Shown piece by piece: positions 28,870-38,720 of a stretch of DNA of 64,000 nucleotides. The position numbers and the translations under genes were made by a program. The notes beneath the pieces were generated by a model. It had not been told where the DNA came from. It worked only from the letters and a program-made list of their open reading frames with translations, and did not search any database. The stretch is from contig CAUJNA010001590.1 of the NCBI GenBank assembly GCA_963377175.1, positions 1-64,000 of the forward strand, given 5' to 3'. Within the stretch, counting starts at the first letter, position 1. The number at the start of each line of letters is the position of its first letter. This DNA is from Effrenium voratum. Lineage: Eukaryota > Sar > Dinophyceae > Suessiales > Symbiodiniaceae.

Positions 28870-30146
28870 CTTCTTCCGGAGCTTGTCCTTTCCGGCCTGC
28901 GGCGTGCGCGCAAAGGTGCTGCCCCTGGACCTTCCGCGCTAACAGCTGAGGTTGCCCGAGTGCTCCTAGATGACGAGGATGCGTCCGACCAGTTTGTTCG
29001 TGTGCTGCAACTGGTTGCTCAAGCCCGCATTCCCCATGATGCAGCCAGAGCACTCGGGCTCGGGCGGCTCATCGCTTTGCGCAAGCCCAACGGCCGGATC
29101 CGTGGCATTGTTGTTGGTGACTTCACCCGTCGCTTGGTCGCCCGTGCTTTTTGCCCAGCAAAAGGCCTCCAAGCGGCTTGCCGCCCCTTCCAGTTCGCCT
29201 TGTCGACCCGGGCAGGTGCTGAGAGCGTTGTTCACTTCCTTGCGGCCGCTTGGAGCTCAACCCGGAGGCGACCATTGTCTCGGTCGACGGGATCGGTGCT
29301 TTCGATACTATGAGTCGCCAGTCCATGTTGCAGGGCCTGCTTGGCGTGCCGGGGGCAAACGAGTGTCTCCCGTTTGTCCGGATGCTTTACTCCGAGCCCT
29401 CGGAGTATGTTTGGCACGATTCGGGAGGAGTGCCGCACATCGTCCAGCAAGCAGAGGGGCTTTGCACGCGCTTGGCCAGCACCCAGCACTGCAGGCAGCG
29501 CACGACCATTTGCGTGAAGAAACCTTTGGTAGCCTTTTTGGACGATGTCTACGCTGTAGTCCACCGGCCGGACCGGGTTGGACATGTGCATGGCGCCCTG
29601 GCCCACCAGCTTGAAGCACACTGCCACGTGCGCCTCAACGAGGGGAAGAGGCGAGTGTGGAACGCGGCGGGCCAAGTGCCCCGGGATCTTGGCCAGCCCG
29701 GGATGCCGGACTTGTCCTGTTGGGTTGGCGCTGGTCCCTTGCCGGATGCAGAGCAAGGGCTTACTGTTCTTGGGATCCCCTTTGGCTCTGCCACTTTTGT
29801 CCGGACTCAGCTTCAGGTGTCGCGAGCCGGCCATGACCAGCTCCTGCAGCGTTTGCCCGAGCTTGATGACTTGCAAGCCTCTTGGTTGTTACTACTCTTT
29901 TGCTGCTCCCCCCGCTGCAGCTACCTTCTCCAGATGCTCCCCCCGTCAGTTACGGCCGAGTACGCCGGCGCCCGCGACTCGGCTGTTCTGTCCACCTTTG
30001 TGGACTTTCTTGGCGTGGATGGCCGCCTTCCGTGCTCGACGGATCGCCCAGTTGCCCTTCTGGGCCTTGGCTTGATGTCTGCTGCTCAGACTTCTGTCTC
30101 TGCGTATTGGGCGTCTTGGGCGGATTGCTTGCCTGTCCTCGGTTAG
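28870..30146 (+). pseudogene. LINE reverse transcriptase, copy 1
   Basis: 28870-29245 encodes RT motifs 0-2: ARKGAAPGPSALTAEVARV ('KGAxPG' box) and GLGRLIALRKPNGRIRGI. A frameshift at about 29245 leads into 29250-30146 with VSVDGIGAFDTMSR (motif A Asp), YVWHDSGGVPHIVQ, and VAFLDDVYAVVH (motif C; F-L-D-D instead of the usual Y-A-D-D). The segment that should contain the Q-G-D box (motif B), between PHIVQQAEG and ALGQHPALQ, is deleted. Downstream are GKRRVWN and LTVLGIPFGS (motif D/E region) and YWASWADCLPV (thumb). Confidence 0.8.
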
Positions 30147-30208
30147 GACTTGCTGCCTGCGGCGCAAGCTTTCCTCCGTGACCTTGAGGCTCCAGTTCCG
30201 CACGCGCC

Positions 30209-31210
30209 GTGTCTTCGCGCTGCTGCCACAACACGCGCCAAGCTCAGCCTGGCGGATTGGACTCCCCCGAACAGCTCTGTGACGGTGTGCCGGCGCCGAC
30301 CTTGCAGGAAGACGTGCCCTGCACCGATGGCAAGGGGCCGCGGCATCAGCTGTTGCCCGCCGCCAGTGTGAGCAGCTGCTCTCCACCTTGGACCCATCCA
30401 GCGAGGCCTTGCTCCGGGCGCAGCAGGACCCCTTCGCCAGCGTCCTGCTTCTCAGGCGCCTGCGCCTTCCGCTGCCACTTTCCCAGCGCTACTGCCGGTG
30501 TCGTCGCCTTGGGCTCCCTCGGCGACCACCGCGCAGCCTGTGCTCGGGCCGGTGTTCCGAAGCCGCGGGTGCCCTCGCCGGGGCGAGGGTGACTTGCAAC
30601 ACCCGCTTGGCAGACATGAATCTCCAGGTCGATCGTGTCGACGACCGGCGGCTTGAGGTCGTTGCCAACGGCTTGCCATTGTGGGGCGGGCAGCAGCTCG
30701 CCGTGGACACCACGTTGGTATCTCCCCTGTCCGGCTCGGGGCGGCCCTGCCGCCGGGGTGGTCGTGTTCAAGGCGCCGCCCTTGCCCTTGCACACCGCCG
30801 CAAAGAGCGGACATACCCGGAGCTGCTCCGCTCGGAGCGCTGCCGCTTGGTTGTCTTGGCCATCGAGGTCGGGGGCCGGTGGACTGACAAGGCAGCCTCC
30901 TTTGTGCGCGCCCTCGCGCGAGCCAAGGTGCGAGAGGTGCCGGTTCGTCTCCGGTCCAGCCTGGTCGCTGTGCTTGTTGCCCGCTGGTCCGCACTCCTGT
31001 CCCACGCAGCCATGTCGGCCTTTGCTGCCACCTTCACCCAGCGGGCGGGGGCACTCAGCCATGCCGACGGTGCGCTCCGGCCCCTGGGTGAGCTTCTTGC
31101 AGATGCAGGTGAGGCGCCCCTCGCCGCTATGCCGGCTGCCTGCCTGCTAGCTGCACTTCGCACAGCCGGTGGCCCCCGAGGTACAAATGGCTTGTGTGCC
31201 TCCCGTGGGC
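30209..31210 (+). pseudogene. LINE zinc knuckle and restriction-like endonuclease, copy 1
   Basis: RYCRCRRLG followed after a frameshift by SLGDHRAACARAG gives a C-x-C-x(n)-H-x(4)-C knuckle. The nuclease core then reads DDRRLEVVANGLPLWGG and QLAVDTTLVSPL; the R/D...D spacing matches the PD-(D/E)xK-type fold of RLE LINEs. RRKERTYPEL and VVLAIEVGGRWTDKA are conserved C-terminal blocks. The family's normal PLRG end is replaced here by a different terminus near 31200. Confidence 0.7.
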
Positions 31211-31283
31211 GGCTCCCCTTAAGCAGGGTTTTTGGGGGGACGAACCAAGGCGATGGAGAAAAGGCGGGGGGAAAAAAAAAACA

Positions 31284-32505
31284 ATCCGCCCCCCCACCGG
31301 CGGCGACGCGGGGGGCAGGGCGGCACATAAATCGCCTTGCGGGATTGCATGTTCCTGGCCCGTTGTCGGTGCTCCGTAGCCGTTTTCAGTACACACCCCC
31401 GCCGCAGCCACGTCCAGCCAAGCGCCCCTCCTGCCGCCATGGCAGCTGTGGCAACGCTGCAGCACTACGTGCACGGGCCCGGCCTCCCGCCTTGGGCGGA
31501 TGCTCCCGCAGAAGCGCTGCTCTGCGGCACAGCTGCGGCGCTGCGAGCTATGGTGGAAGGCCCGCCAGCCGCAGCCGCGCCCCGCTTGGGCCGCAAGAGC
31601 GCAGCCCGCCGCGCCGTGGTGGCGCCGTGACGCAGGGCTGGCAAGGGCGGCAAGCGTGGCAAAGGTGGAAGCCGAGCAGGCGCGGCAACAGCCACGACGG
31701 CAAAGGTGGCTGCAGGAGGTGGCCAGTTACTAAGGCCAGAAGGGCGGCTGCGGCGCCACCGCCGACCATCCCCGAGCCCGCAGTAAAAAAGTGCGCTTGC
31801 AACGCTCGAGGAGGCCGCGGGCCTCCCTGCGGGTCGGGGAGGCCAGTAAGTTGCGCCAGGGCGTCGCGAGCGCGCCCTGATGGGCCTGAACCCGACCGAG
31901 ACCGTCAAGTTCTACACGCCACGGGCCGGCGAGGAGCGCCAGTGTGGTGGCAGAGCCAGCCAGTGGACAGTGGAACGGACACGCCCCCGTCATCGCTGAA
32001 AGGCGTCGCGCCGGCGTCCTGGACACGCCGAGGGCCGCCGCAGCACCTGCCAGCCCCTGGTTGTTTGTGACCTTATTGCTGGACGCGGCCGGCTCGGCGC
32101 GCATTGGGGGAGCAGCTGCGCGGCGCGCCCCCTGTCGCGCTGGACCAGGCCCGCGCAGCCGCATCACTGCACCAGGCTCTGGACGCGAGGCCCGTGCAAT
32201 GGTGGCCCGGGCGCCGCTCCCGCTTCTTGTGGCGCGCTGTCAGGCCCCGGATGGCTACTTGCTGGCGCCCTTCCAGGAACCACGCGCCCTGTGCTTCAGA
32301 TGAGGAGCAACTGTCCAAGTATACGCCGTTGAAAAGGGCACGCCTTTTTCCATTGTCTCGTTCTGCCCCCTTCCAGGAAAACCAATTAAGTACGAGCACA
32401 AAGCTGGCCATTTATATCCCGGCGGCCCCCGGCCGCGACTGGTAACGGGTTGCCTGGGGCTGGGAGGGCCGGAGCGCAACCATTCGGGACTAGTGATGAG
32501 ACGGA
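31284..32505. other. GC-rich interval between two LINEs, no recognised gene
   Basis: The frame 31439-31630 (ATLQHYVHGPGLPPWADAP) is open but unassigned. The rest has Gly/Arg/Ala-rich open frames on all strands, as expected from GC-rich sequence. The LINE at 32506 may begin within its right edge. Confidence 0.35.
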
Positions 32506-33224
32506 GTGGGGCGGGGTCAGGTGAAGGCCTCTTGGGCCAACAGCTGGCTGTTCGTCCCTTTGCTTTTGGCCGGGTGCCACGCCTTAAGTCCAGAGGCAGA
32601 AAGTCGGTGGCGCGCTGACCCTCGCTTCGCCGGTTTTTGGCCCCATTTTGTGGATTTGCTTCGTCGGTCTTCGCCGGTTCCCTGGCGGGTGTTTGTCGAG
32701 GCCCTCCAAGGCCTGCAAGTCGCGTCCCGCCTTGACGGCCGACCAGTGCCGCCTCAGGAAGTCGATGCGTTACGGCGTGTCGGGGCCGCCGGCCAAGCGT
32801 TGCCTGCCGCAACCACCCCCTTGCCCAAGCGCCCGCCCGGGATTTTCAACGGATACGGACTACTGCGCCGGAAGTGGCGCATCCCGCCCCTGCTCCGGCT
32901 GCGCAAGGTCAATCCCCAACTCCTGCTGTCCCTATCCCCCCGCCCGCGTGCCCACACCCGCCGATGGCGAGGTCCCGTCCGGGCGTGCCAGCCCCCTGCC
33001 CACACACGTCCCTGCCCTTGGACTTGCCTGGCCCTGGGCAGCCTTTGCCCGACTGTGCTGCTCTCGCGCGTCGCGCGGTCCCTCCCCCAAGCCCGGCGCA
33101 GCCCGAGCAAGATCTCTAGATCTCCGGGCGTTCAGGCCGGGTCCCCGGCGGCGCATCCCGGGGGGCTCCCCCTTGTCGGACCGGGCTGCCTTCGCACCTA
33201 CGGAGTTGGGGTCGGAGCCTGGCG

Positions 33225-33649
33225 TTGCACTTCCCGAGCCTGCCCTTGTTGTTGCTGACATCCGCGTGCGCTCTGGCTTTGCCAGCCTTGATCCCGTCGA
33301 TGTTCATGCCCTCCTCCGGCTCAAGGTCCACACGTTCCAGGCCCCCCCAGCTTTTGTCAAAGGTCAAATCCGCCAAGCTTTGTCTCTTTCCCTTCAAGCA
33401 ATCCTCGAAGCTGGGGACCCAGTTGTCCATCCGCTTGCTGCCGAGCGAGCTTGGAAACTCTGGCTTTTGTTGCCCCGCATGCTGCTCCACAGGAAAGCGG
33501 GCGAACGCCGGCTTCCGAAATCTGAGTGGCGGGCCCGCCTCGCCGCGTTCCAAGAGAGACGCTGGAGCCAGCTGCTCTTGGATGTGCGTCATTCCCTGCC
33601 TCTTGAGCAAAGCCCAGGCCCAAGCCCACACGGAACCACGCCCGCCTGA
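33225..33649 (+). CDS. LINE linker domain upstream of RT, copy 2a
   Basis: The frame encodes DPVDVHALLRLKVHTFQAPP, then AERAWKLWLLLPRMLLHR, FQERRWSQLLLDVRH. The block RAWKLxLLLPRxLxxR also occurs on the minus strand at 37460-37560 (RAWKLFLLLPRLLFTRG), showing a conserved domain between the N-terminal RING region and the RT in this LINE family. Its function is unknown. The start lies inside the frame. Confidence 0.6.
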
Positions 33650-33830
33650 GCGTGACCCCACAAGCAGCGCGGACTGGTGCATCTCGGCGAGCTGTCTCGG
33701 CAAGCCTTTGCCGCAGCCCCTTTAGCCCCAGGCTTGGCCGAACTCTGGGACCCTTCTCGCCGCCCCGCGGCGCCTTACGACTCGCTTTCCTCCTGAGGTC
33801 CTGGGGTTCCAGCCTGCTGAGCCTGCTACG

Positions 33831-35133
33831 TTGCGTCGGGAGGCTTTCTTGGCAAACCTCCGCAGAGCTAAAAAAGGGGCTGCGGCAGGCCCATCCGGAC
33901 TCACAGCGGAAACCGCCCGGCTCGTTCTTGACAATGAGGCCGGCTCCGAGCGGTTTTGCAAGGTTGCCCAGCTCCTGGCCCGTGCCCAGATACCAGCTGT
34001 TGTTGTTCCTGCGCTCGGCCTGGGTCGCTTGATTGCCCTGCGCAAGCCGTCTGGGCGTGTCCGGGGGATAGTCGTCAGTGATTTTTTCCGACGGCTTGTG
34101 GCTCGCACCCTCGCTCAGCAGCATGCCGACTCGAGCAGGGGCTGACTGTTTGGTCCATGCCCCAACTGCAGCTGTCGAGCTCGACCCCGGCACGACCGTT
34201 TTGTCTGTTGATGGGGTCGGGGCCTTCGATACCGTTTCTCGGAAAGCCATGTTGGAGGCCCTCCAGGCCGTGCCCGGAGCGAATCGCTGCCTTTTTTTTT
34301 GTGCGGCAGTTTTGCGCTTCGCCTTCGGAGTTCGTGTGGCACGATGCGGCTGGTCAACCACACGCCGTCACCCAAGCCGAGGGCGGAGAGCAAGGCATGC
34401 CCGCCTTTTTTCTTTGGGCCAGCGAGCTGCGTTGGCGGAGGTTCAGGCCCGGCTGGCGCCCAGTGAGTTGCTTCTGGCTTTTCTCGATGATGTGTACGTG
34501 ATTGCCCGTCCGGACCGCATCCGCTCGATTTTCGACATGCTCTCGGACGCTTTGTGGCGACACGCGCACATGCGTCTCGACGCCGGCGCAACTGGGCATG
34601 AGTCGGAGTTGGCCTCCAGCGCTGATCCCGTTTTTGTTGGTTCGCGGTCCTTGGCCACTTCCCAGCAAGGTTTTTTTGTGCTCGGCGTGCCTGTTGGGTC
34701 GGCCCTTTCGTTGCGGCGCAGCTCCGCCCCTTGGCGGGCAGTCACGGTGTCCTGCTCACGCGGCTTCTGGGCTTGGAAGATGTTCAGGCTTCGTGGCTTT
34801 TGTTGTTGTTTTTGCTGCTCGCCCCGGTCCAACCATGTGCTTCGTCTGTTGCCGCCCGACTCCACGGTTGACTCCACGGTTGATTTTGCCCTGGCCCATG
34901 ATGTCGCCATCGGGGATTGCTTGTCGGCGCTTCTCCAAGCTGCCTCCCTCAACTCTCGACCTTGCTCGTGCGCCTCTTCGCCTTGGTGGTCTCGGGCTCC
35001 GGTCGGCCGTGGCGCGCCCGCCGCATACTGGGCTTCGTGGGCTGACAGCTTGCCGGTGCACAACGGCAAGTCCCCGAGTTGTTGCAGCAGGTGTTGTCGG
35101 GCTTCGGCTCTTTGGCAGCTTCCGTGGGCCTGA
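33831..35133 (+). pseudogene. LINE reverse transcriptase, copy 2a
   Basis: 33831-34145 encodes RRAKKGAAAGPSGLTAETAR and GLGRLIALRKPSGRVRGI. After a frameshift, 34078-35133 gives VLSVDGVGAFDTVSR (motif A) and LLAFLDDVYVIARPDR (motif C, F-L-D-D). The motif B region (PHAVTQAEGGEQGMPAFF, 34370-34420) retains the E-Q-G triplet but the following D is lost to a 1-base change or shift. Other blocks are FFVLGVPVGSALS and AYWASWADSLPV. Several indels are present, so it is not functional. Confidence 0.75.
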
Positions 35134-35558
35134 GCTCCTCGAAAGTTCCCAGCTCCCCGCTCTCCCTGACGAGACTGACGGTCTCTTCGTCACGGGCAAC
35201 CCCGCCCGTGGCTGGCAGCGGGCGACTGCTGCCGTGCGCCGGCCAGCAGCCCAAGGGTGGCAGCGGCGTTGGTGGGCGCAGCTTTCCGTTGCGGTGCAGC
35301 AGGCCGTTGGGTCCACGGCCTTGGGCCGCGCATGGCCGGCAGCGCCTCAGGGCCCCGGCCTGCCCGAGCCGCCGCTGGAGCACGTGCTCCGGCTTGCCGC
35401 GGATGCGGGCGCGAGCCGCCTGCCCTTGCGCGGCTGAGCTGCTTGCCTCGCACTCGGCGCGGGTGCTGGTCTGTTCCAGCCGGCGTTTCACTTGCGATGG
35501 TGTTTCACCGCTTGAGCAGACGCAAAAAGGTGCGTGAAAAAAAAAAAAAGTTTTCCAG

Positions 35559-36552
35559 GGCTTGTCCGCCGGCCTCGGCCCTGCAGCCCTCGCCCTGCTG
35601 GAGTCCCAGCAAGGCCTTTTCGCCAGCAGGGTCCTTACGGCCCTCCCGACGGTCCCCGAACTTACCGCCCCTTCACACTTGTTCCGGACGGTCTTGCTCC
35701 GTCGCCTCCGTCTCCCACTCCCTGTCACTGAGAACACATGTCGATGCCATCGCCGTTTGGAGCCTCTTGGCGACCATCGTGCAGCGTGTTCAACGTCCCG
35801 GGTTCTGCGGAGCCGTGGGCGCGGCCTTGAGCGAGCCGCTTCTCGGGTCTGCCGTGAAGCTGGGGCACGGGTGACTTCCAACACCCGCCTGGCTGACCTC
35901 AACCTGGCCGTCGATCGCCTCGACGACCGCCGGTTGGAAGTCGTCGCCAACGGTCTCCCGCTGTGGGGCGGCGCCCAGCTCGCCGTTGACACAACTCTCG
36001 TGTCCCCCCTGGACTCGGCCGGCCGGCCTCGCCGGGGCGCACTCGTGGCGCAGCGCTTGTTGAAACCCGCCTGCGGAAGGAGCGCGCCTACCCCGAGCTC
36101 CTCCGAGCCCACCGGTGCCGCCTCGTTGTCCTCGCCCTTGAGGTCGGTGGCCGGTGGAGCGAGGAAGCTGCGTCCTTCGTCCGCCTCCTCGCTCGAGCTC
36201 GGGCGCGTGAAGTGCCCCTTCCCTTCCGCTCCGCCACGGCTGCCGCCTTCGTTGCTCGCTGGTCGGCGTTCCTGTCCTTTGCGGCTCAGCTGTCCTTCGC
36301 CGAGCCTCTCCTCGAGGGTCGCGTCAGCGCAGGCCGGTCTGGCTTTGGCGGCTCAGCGAGCTCCTTGCCGACTCGGCTTGCCCGCCGCCCCTCGTCACCC
36401 GTCTTCGGTGACGGTTCTTGGCGCCCCCGCCCCTCCTTAGTGCCGGCCCACGCCACCCCCTAGCTGTGCTTGTGTCCTAGTGCCCGGGACTCCCCCTTAA
36501 GCACGTGTTTCACCGCTTGGGCAGACGCAAAAAAGTGCGTGAGAAAATAAAT
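35559..36552 (+). mobile_element. RLE-type LINE, copy 2b (5'-truncated)
   Basis: Starts directly after the poly(A) of copy 2a. The 292-codon frame 35562-36440 runs uninterrupted through the zinc knuckle (CRCHRRLEPLGDHRAAC), CREAGARVTSNTRLADLN, and the nuclease core (DDRRLEVVANGLPLWGG; QLAVDTTLVSPLD). It then drifts out of the family pattern near 36050 by a frameshift. The 3' tail is CACCGCTTGGGCAGACG, CAAAAAAGTGCGTGAGAAAA at 36509-36548, the same as copy 2a. Typical 5'-truncated insertion; it sits beside 2a like a head-to-tail pair. Confidence 0.75.
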
Positions 36553-36795
36553 CCCAACAGCCATCAACTGCAGTGACATTGGGACCAAGGTGCTCAGCAA
36601 AGCGAGAATGCGTGGACTGCTCTACATGCTGAACATGGTGGACGAAGAGAATGAAGAAGATCCTGAGTGGACTAAGAGGCGAGTTCCAGATGGCGCTGAT
36701 TGTGGCGCTGGCCAATGGAGGCGGAGCCCGGAGATGAGGAGACGATGTGGAAATTTTACCTGGCGGCCATCTTGGCCATCATCGGCATCGCTTGC
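36546..36795 (+). pseudogene. Copia RNase H end and membrane-helix tail, fragment
   Basis: Starts PTAINCSDIGTKVLSKARMR (the 'ADIGTK' end of copia RNase H) and continues MRGLLYMLNMVDE. In the next frame it reads GEFQMALIVALANGGGA, then TMWKFYLAAILAIIGIAC, a hydrophobic helix. This parallels 19250-19480 element for element. It is cut on the left by LINE copy 2b and on the right (about 36796) by a minus-strand LINE. Confidence 0.65.
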
Positions 36796-37307
36796 AGCGC
36801 GAACTGGTACGGCCTGGTGGCCTCATCGAAGCGGCGCGCATAGCGCCGGGCGAGCGTGCGGGCGACCAGGCGACGAAAGGTGTCGCCAGTTGCAATGCCC
36901 CTCACTCCGCCGCTGGGCTTCTGCAACGCCGTGAGGCGAGCTAGGGCGAGCGCTGCGAGTATGGGCTCTGGGACATCCGCGTTGGCTAGCTTCGTTGCCG
37001 CCTCGGCAAACAGCGCAAGCGTGGCCTCATCGGCCAGCAGGATTTTGTAGTGGTCAACCGTGGCGCCGGACAGGCCCGCCGCTGTGCCCTTTTTGGCCGT
37101 GCGGAGGGCGTCCGCTACGGCGGCGGCATCGAGCCGGATAGCGGCCGCCGGCAGAGAGGGCGGCGGCGGAAGCGGCCTTCGAGGCTGTGGCGGGCGGCGG
37201 TCCGGGTCGGACAAGGCGGCCAGGGTTGCTTCATCGCGAGGCTGAAGTGAGTGTCCGCCGCGCGCGGGACAAGTCGCCCTGCCGGACCTGGGCGCACGCA
37301 CGCGCAC
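36756..37307 (-). pseudogene. LINE reverse transcriptase N-terminal part (minus strand)
   Basis: 183 codons with AVADALRTAKKGTAAGLSGA, ALARLTALQKPSGGVRGIAT and DTFRRLVARTLARRYA. This corresponds to motifs 0-2 before the catalytic core. The frame ends in sequence (MPMMAKMAAR) that belongs to the copia fragment on the opposite strand, marking the junction. Confidence 0.7.
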
Positions 37308-38720
37308 GCAGCTGCGCCGACGTGGGCAGCTCCGAGGTGCGCACGCCAGGTTGAAGGGCGCGCGCTCGGTCCAGCAGCGCCTCCCAGCGGCCGGCGTGGA
37401 AGTCCGAGATGCGCTGCAGGAGTTCCGCCTTGCCTTCCGCGCCCCGAGAGGCGCCGCGTGTGAACAGCAGCCTGGGCAGCAGCAGGAAAAGCTTCCAAGC
37501 GCGCATGTGCGTGGCCCCCGTCCGTCCGGGGGTCATCGGTGCACAGCGCGCGCAAAGCGAACGCCCATGCTCGGCGCGCTCCTGGCAGCATGAAGCCAGG
37601 AACCCCTTGCAGAGTAGGAGCAGGGCTCGCAAACTCAGCGGCGAGCTCAACGGTGTCCAGCCACGCCCAGGAAGCACGCGGCACTCGCGGCAAGGGGTGC
37701 GCCGCCTGGCGAGCCGCCGCACTGGAAGCCTCGCCCTCGCTTGCGCCCGGCTCGGCGTCAACCTCCGCCCGCTGAGCAGCGGCGTGATCGAGGGCCCGCG
37801 CAACAGAGCTTAGGGTGCTGTCGGTGTCGTCCCCATGGGGACCCGCCGCGGCAGGACCAGGCCCCGCGGCAGTGCCATGCGTGCGGCGGGGACGGCGACG
37901 GCGTCGGCGAGGCGCAGCCGGGGCAACGCCGTCTCGCCCGGCAGCGTCCGGTCGGTCCTGCGCCGGCGGCGCGTGTTCGGGCAGGTCGACTGGGACCGGC
38001 GAAGGCGTCGGCGCACAATTGCCCCCACTGCGGCCAGCCGCAAGCGTTTCAGGCCGCGCCGCTCGGCAGGCGCGCCAGGCGCGGCCGCGGCAGGCGCTGG
38101 GGGGAGCCGGAACGAGTTGGCGTGGCGATCAAGCGCCGAAGCAAACCGCAGCCCGCCAAACACCTGTAAGCAGGCCTCCTGCGCCGGGGCTATGATGTAG
38201 CCGTCCGCCCGCGACAGAACGCGGGTGGCCCAAGCCAGGTGGACGCCGAGGGATTGGCGACCAAGGCGCGGCGCGGTGCACAAGTTCGATGAAATCAGGA
38301 TCGCTTTGCCAGGGGCCCGCGCGCACGGCTGCCAACCTCCGGCAGCAGTTAACAACGACATGTGCCGGCGCCTGCGGTTCCGGGGCGTCCTGGCCCGCGA
38401 CGCTGGCCTGGTCGGTGCGCCGGTCCGGAAGACGAGACGGTGGATGAAGGCCCGCCTCGCGGCACCAAGCTGTCAGCTGGTCGTCATGTTCCGGGGCCCA
38501 CCCGCCAGCTACGCACACAGGGCATGCCCCGTGATGGCACAGAGGACAGGCAACATCGCTGGGGCGGCGCGCTTGGACGCGGAGCTGCGCCAGACAGCCA
38601 AGATGGAGGACGTGCCGCGGGCAAACTGGCAGGGGCACCGGGCGTGCAGCGTGATGGCCGTCCGGGCGGAGGGGCTCTAGGCAGACGCAGCAATCGTCTG
38701 GTTCCGAGCCTTTGCCTTTG
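36796..38720 (-). mobile_element. RLE-type LINE on the minus strand: RING, linker and RT N-terminus
   Basis: Reading the minus strand from 38720: RING-like finger (38690-38520), connector, linker domain (37560-37300), and the RT start with ADALRTAKKGTAAGLSGA and LARLTALQKPSGGVRGIAT. It ends in TRPYQFALQA at about 36796, where it meets the copia fragment. The catalytic RT half and everything 3' of it are absent. LINE copies normally lose their 5' end, so the missing 3' half implies recombination or deletion after insertion. Confidence 0.7.
38129..38710 (-). CDS. RING-type zinc finger N-terminal domain of a LINE
   Basis: The minus frame reads EPDDCCVCLEPL, then a gap, then VCPRHVLHLGCLAQLRV, then DVACPLCHHGACPVC. 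This gives C-x2-C ... C-x2-H-x2-H-x2-C ... C-x2-C spacing (CCVC / CPRHVLHLGC / CPLC), a RING-H2-like pattern. RING domains bind partner proteins and often act as E3 ubiquitin ligases. In a LINE ORF it could bind element RNP or recruit host factors (inference). The frame is open from before 38700 to a stop at 38129 and continues in another frame at 38361. The start codon is not determined. Confidence 0.6.
   Translation of the reverse strand, partial: GSEPDDCCVCLEPLRPDGHHAARPVPLPVCPRHVLHLGCLAQLRVQARRPSDVACPLCHHGACPVCVAGGWAPEHDDQLTAWCREAGLHPPSRLPDRRTDQASVAGQDAPEPQAPAHVVVNCCRRLAAVRAGPWQSDPDFIELVHRAAPWSPIPRRPPGLGHPRSVAGGRLHHSPGAGGLLTGVWRAAVCFGA

Larger units (their letters stand above)
28650..31283 (+). 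mobile_element. RLE-type non-LTR retrotransposon, copy 1 (frameshifted)
   Basis: Covers the N-terminal part of the RT, RT catalytic core, zinc knuckle and restriction-like endonuclease, and the 3' tail (31210-31283: CCCCTTAAGCAGGG, then GGAGAAAAGGCGGGGGG and A10). At least four frameshifts and one in-frame deletion are present. The RLE plus zinc-knuckle order after the RT places it near the CRE/R2/NeSL-like LINEs. Mobility would be by nicking a target and priming on it; this copy is inactive. Confidence 0.8.
32506..35558 (+). mobile_element. RLE-type LINE, copy 2a
   Basis: This element retains more of the 5' part than the others. 32506-32830 holds a helical segment (WPHFVDLLRRSSPVPWRVF) and 33240-33640 a conserved linker (RAWKLWLLLPRMLLHRKAGE; FQERRWSQLL). 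RT follows at 33830-35070. The zinc knuckle/nuclease part is deleted, and the ORF C-terminus (RWWAQLSVAVQQAVGS to SRLPLRG, stop at 35435-35437) follows directly. The 3' end is GTTTCACCGCTTGAGCAGACG, CAAAAAGGTGCGTG and A13 (35499-35550). Confidence 0.75.
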
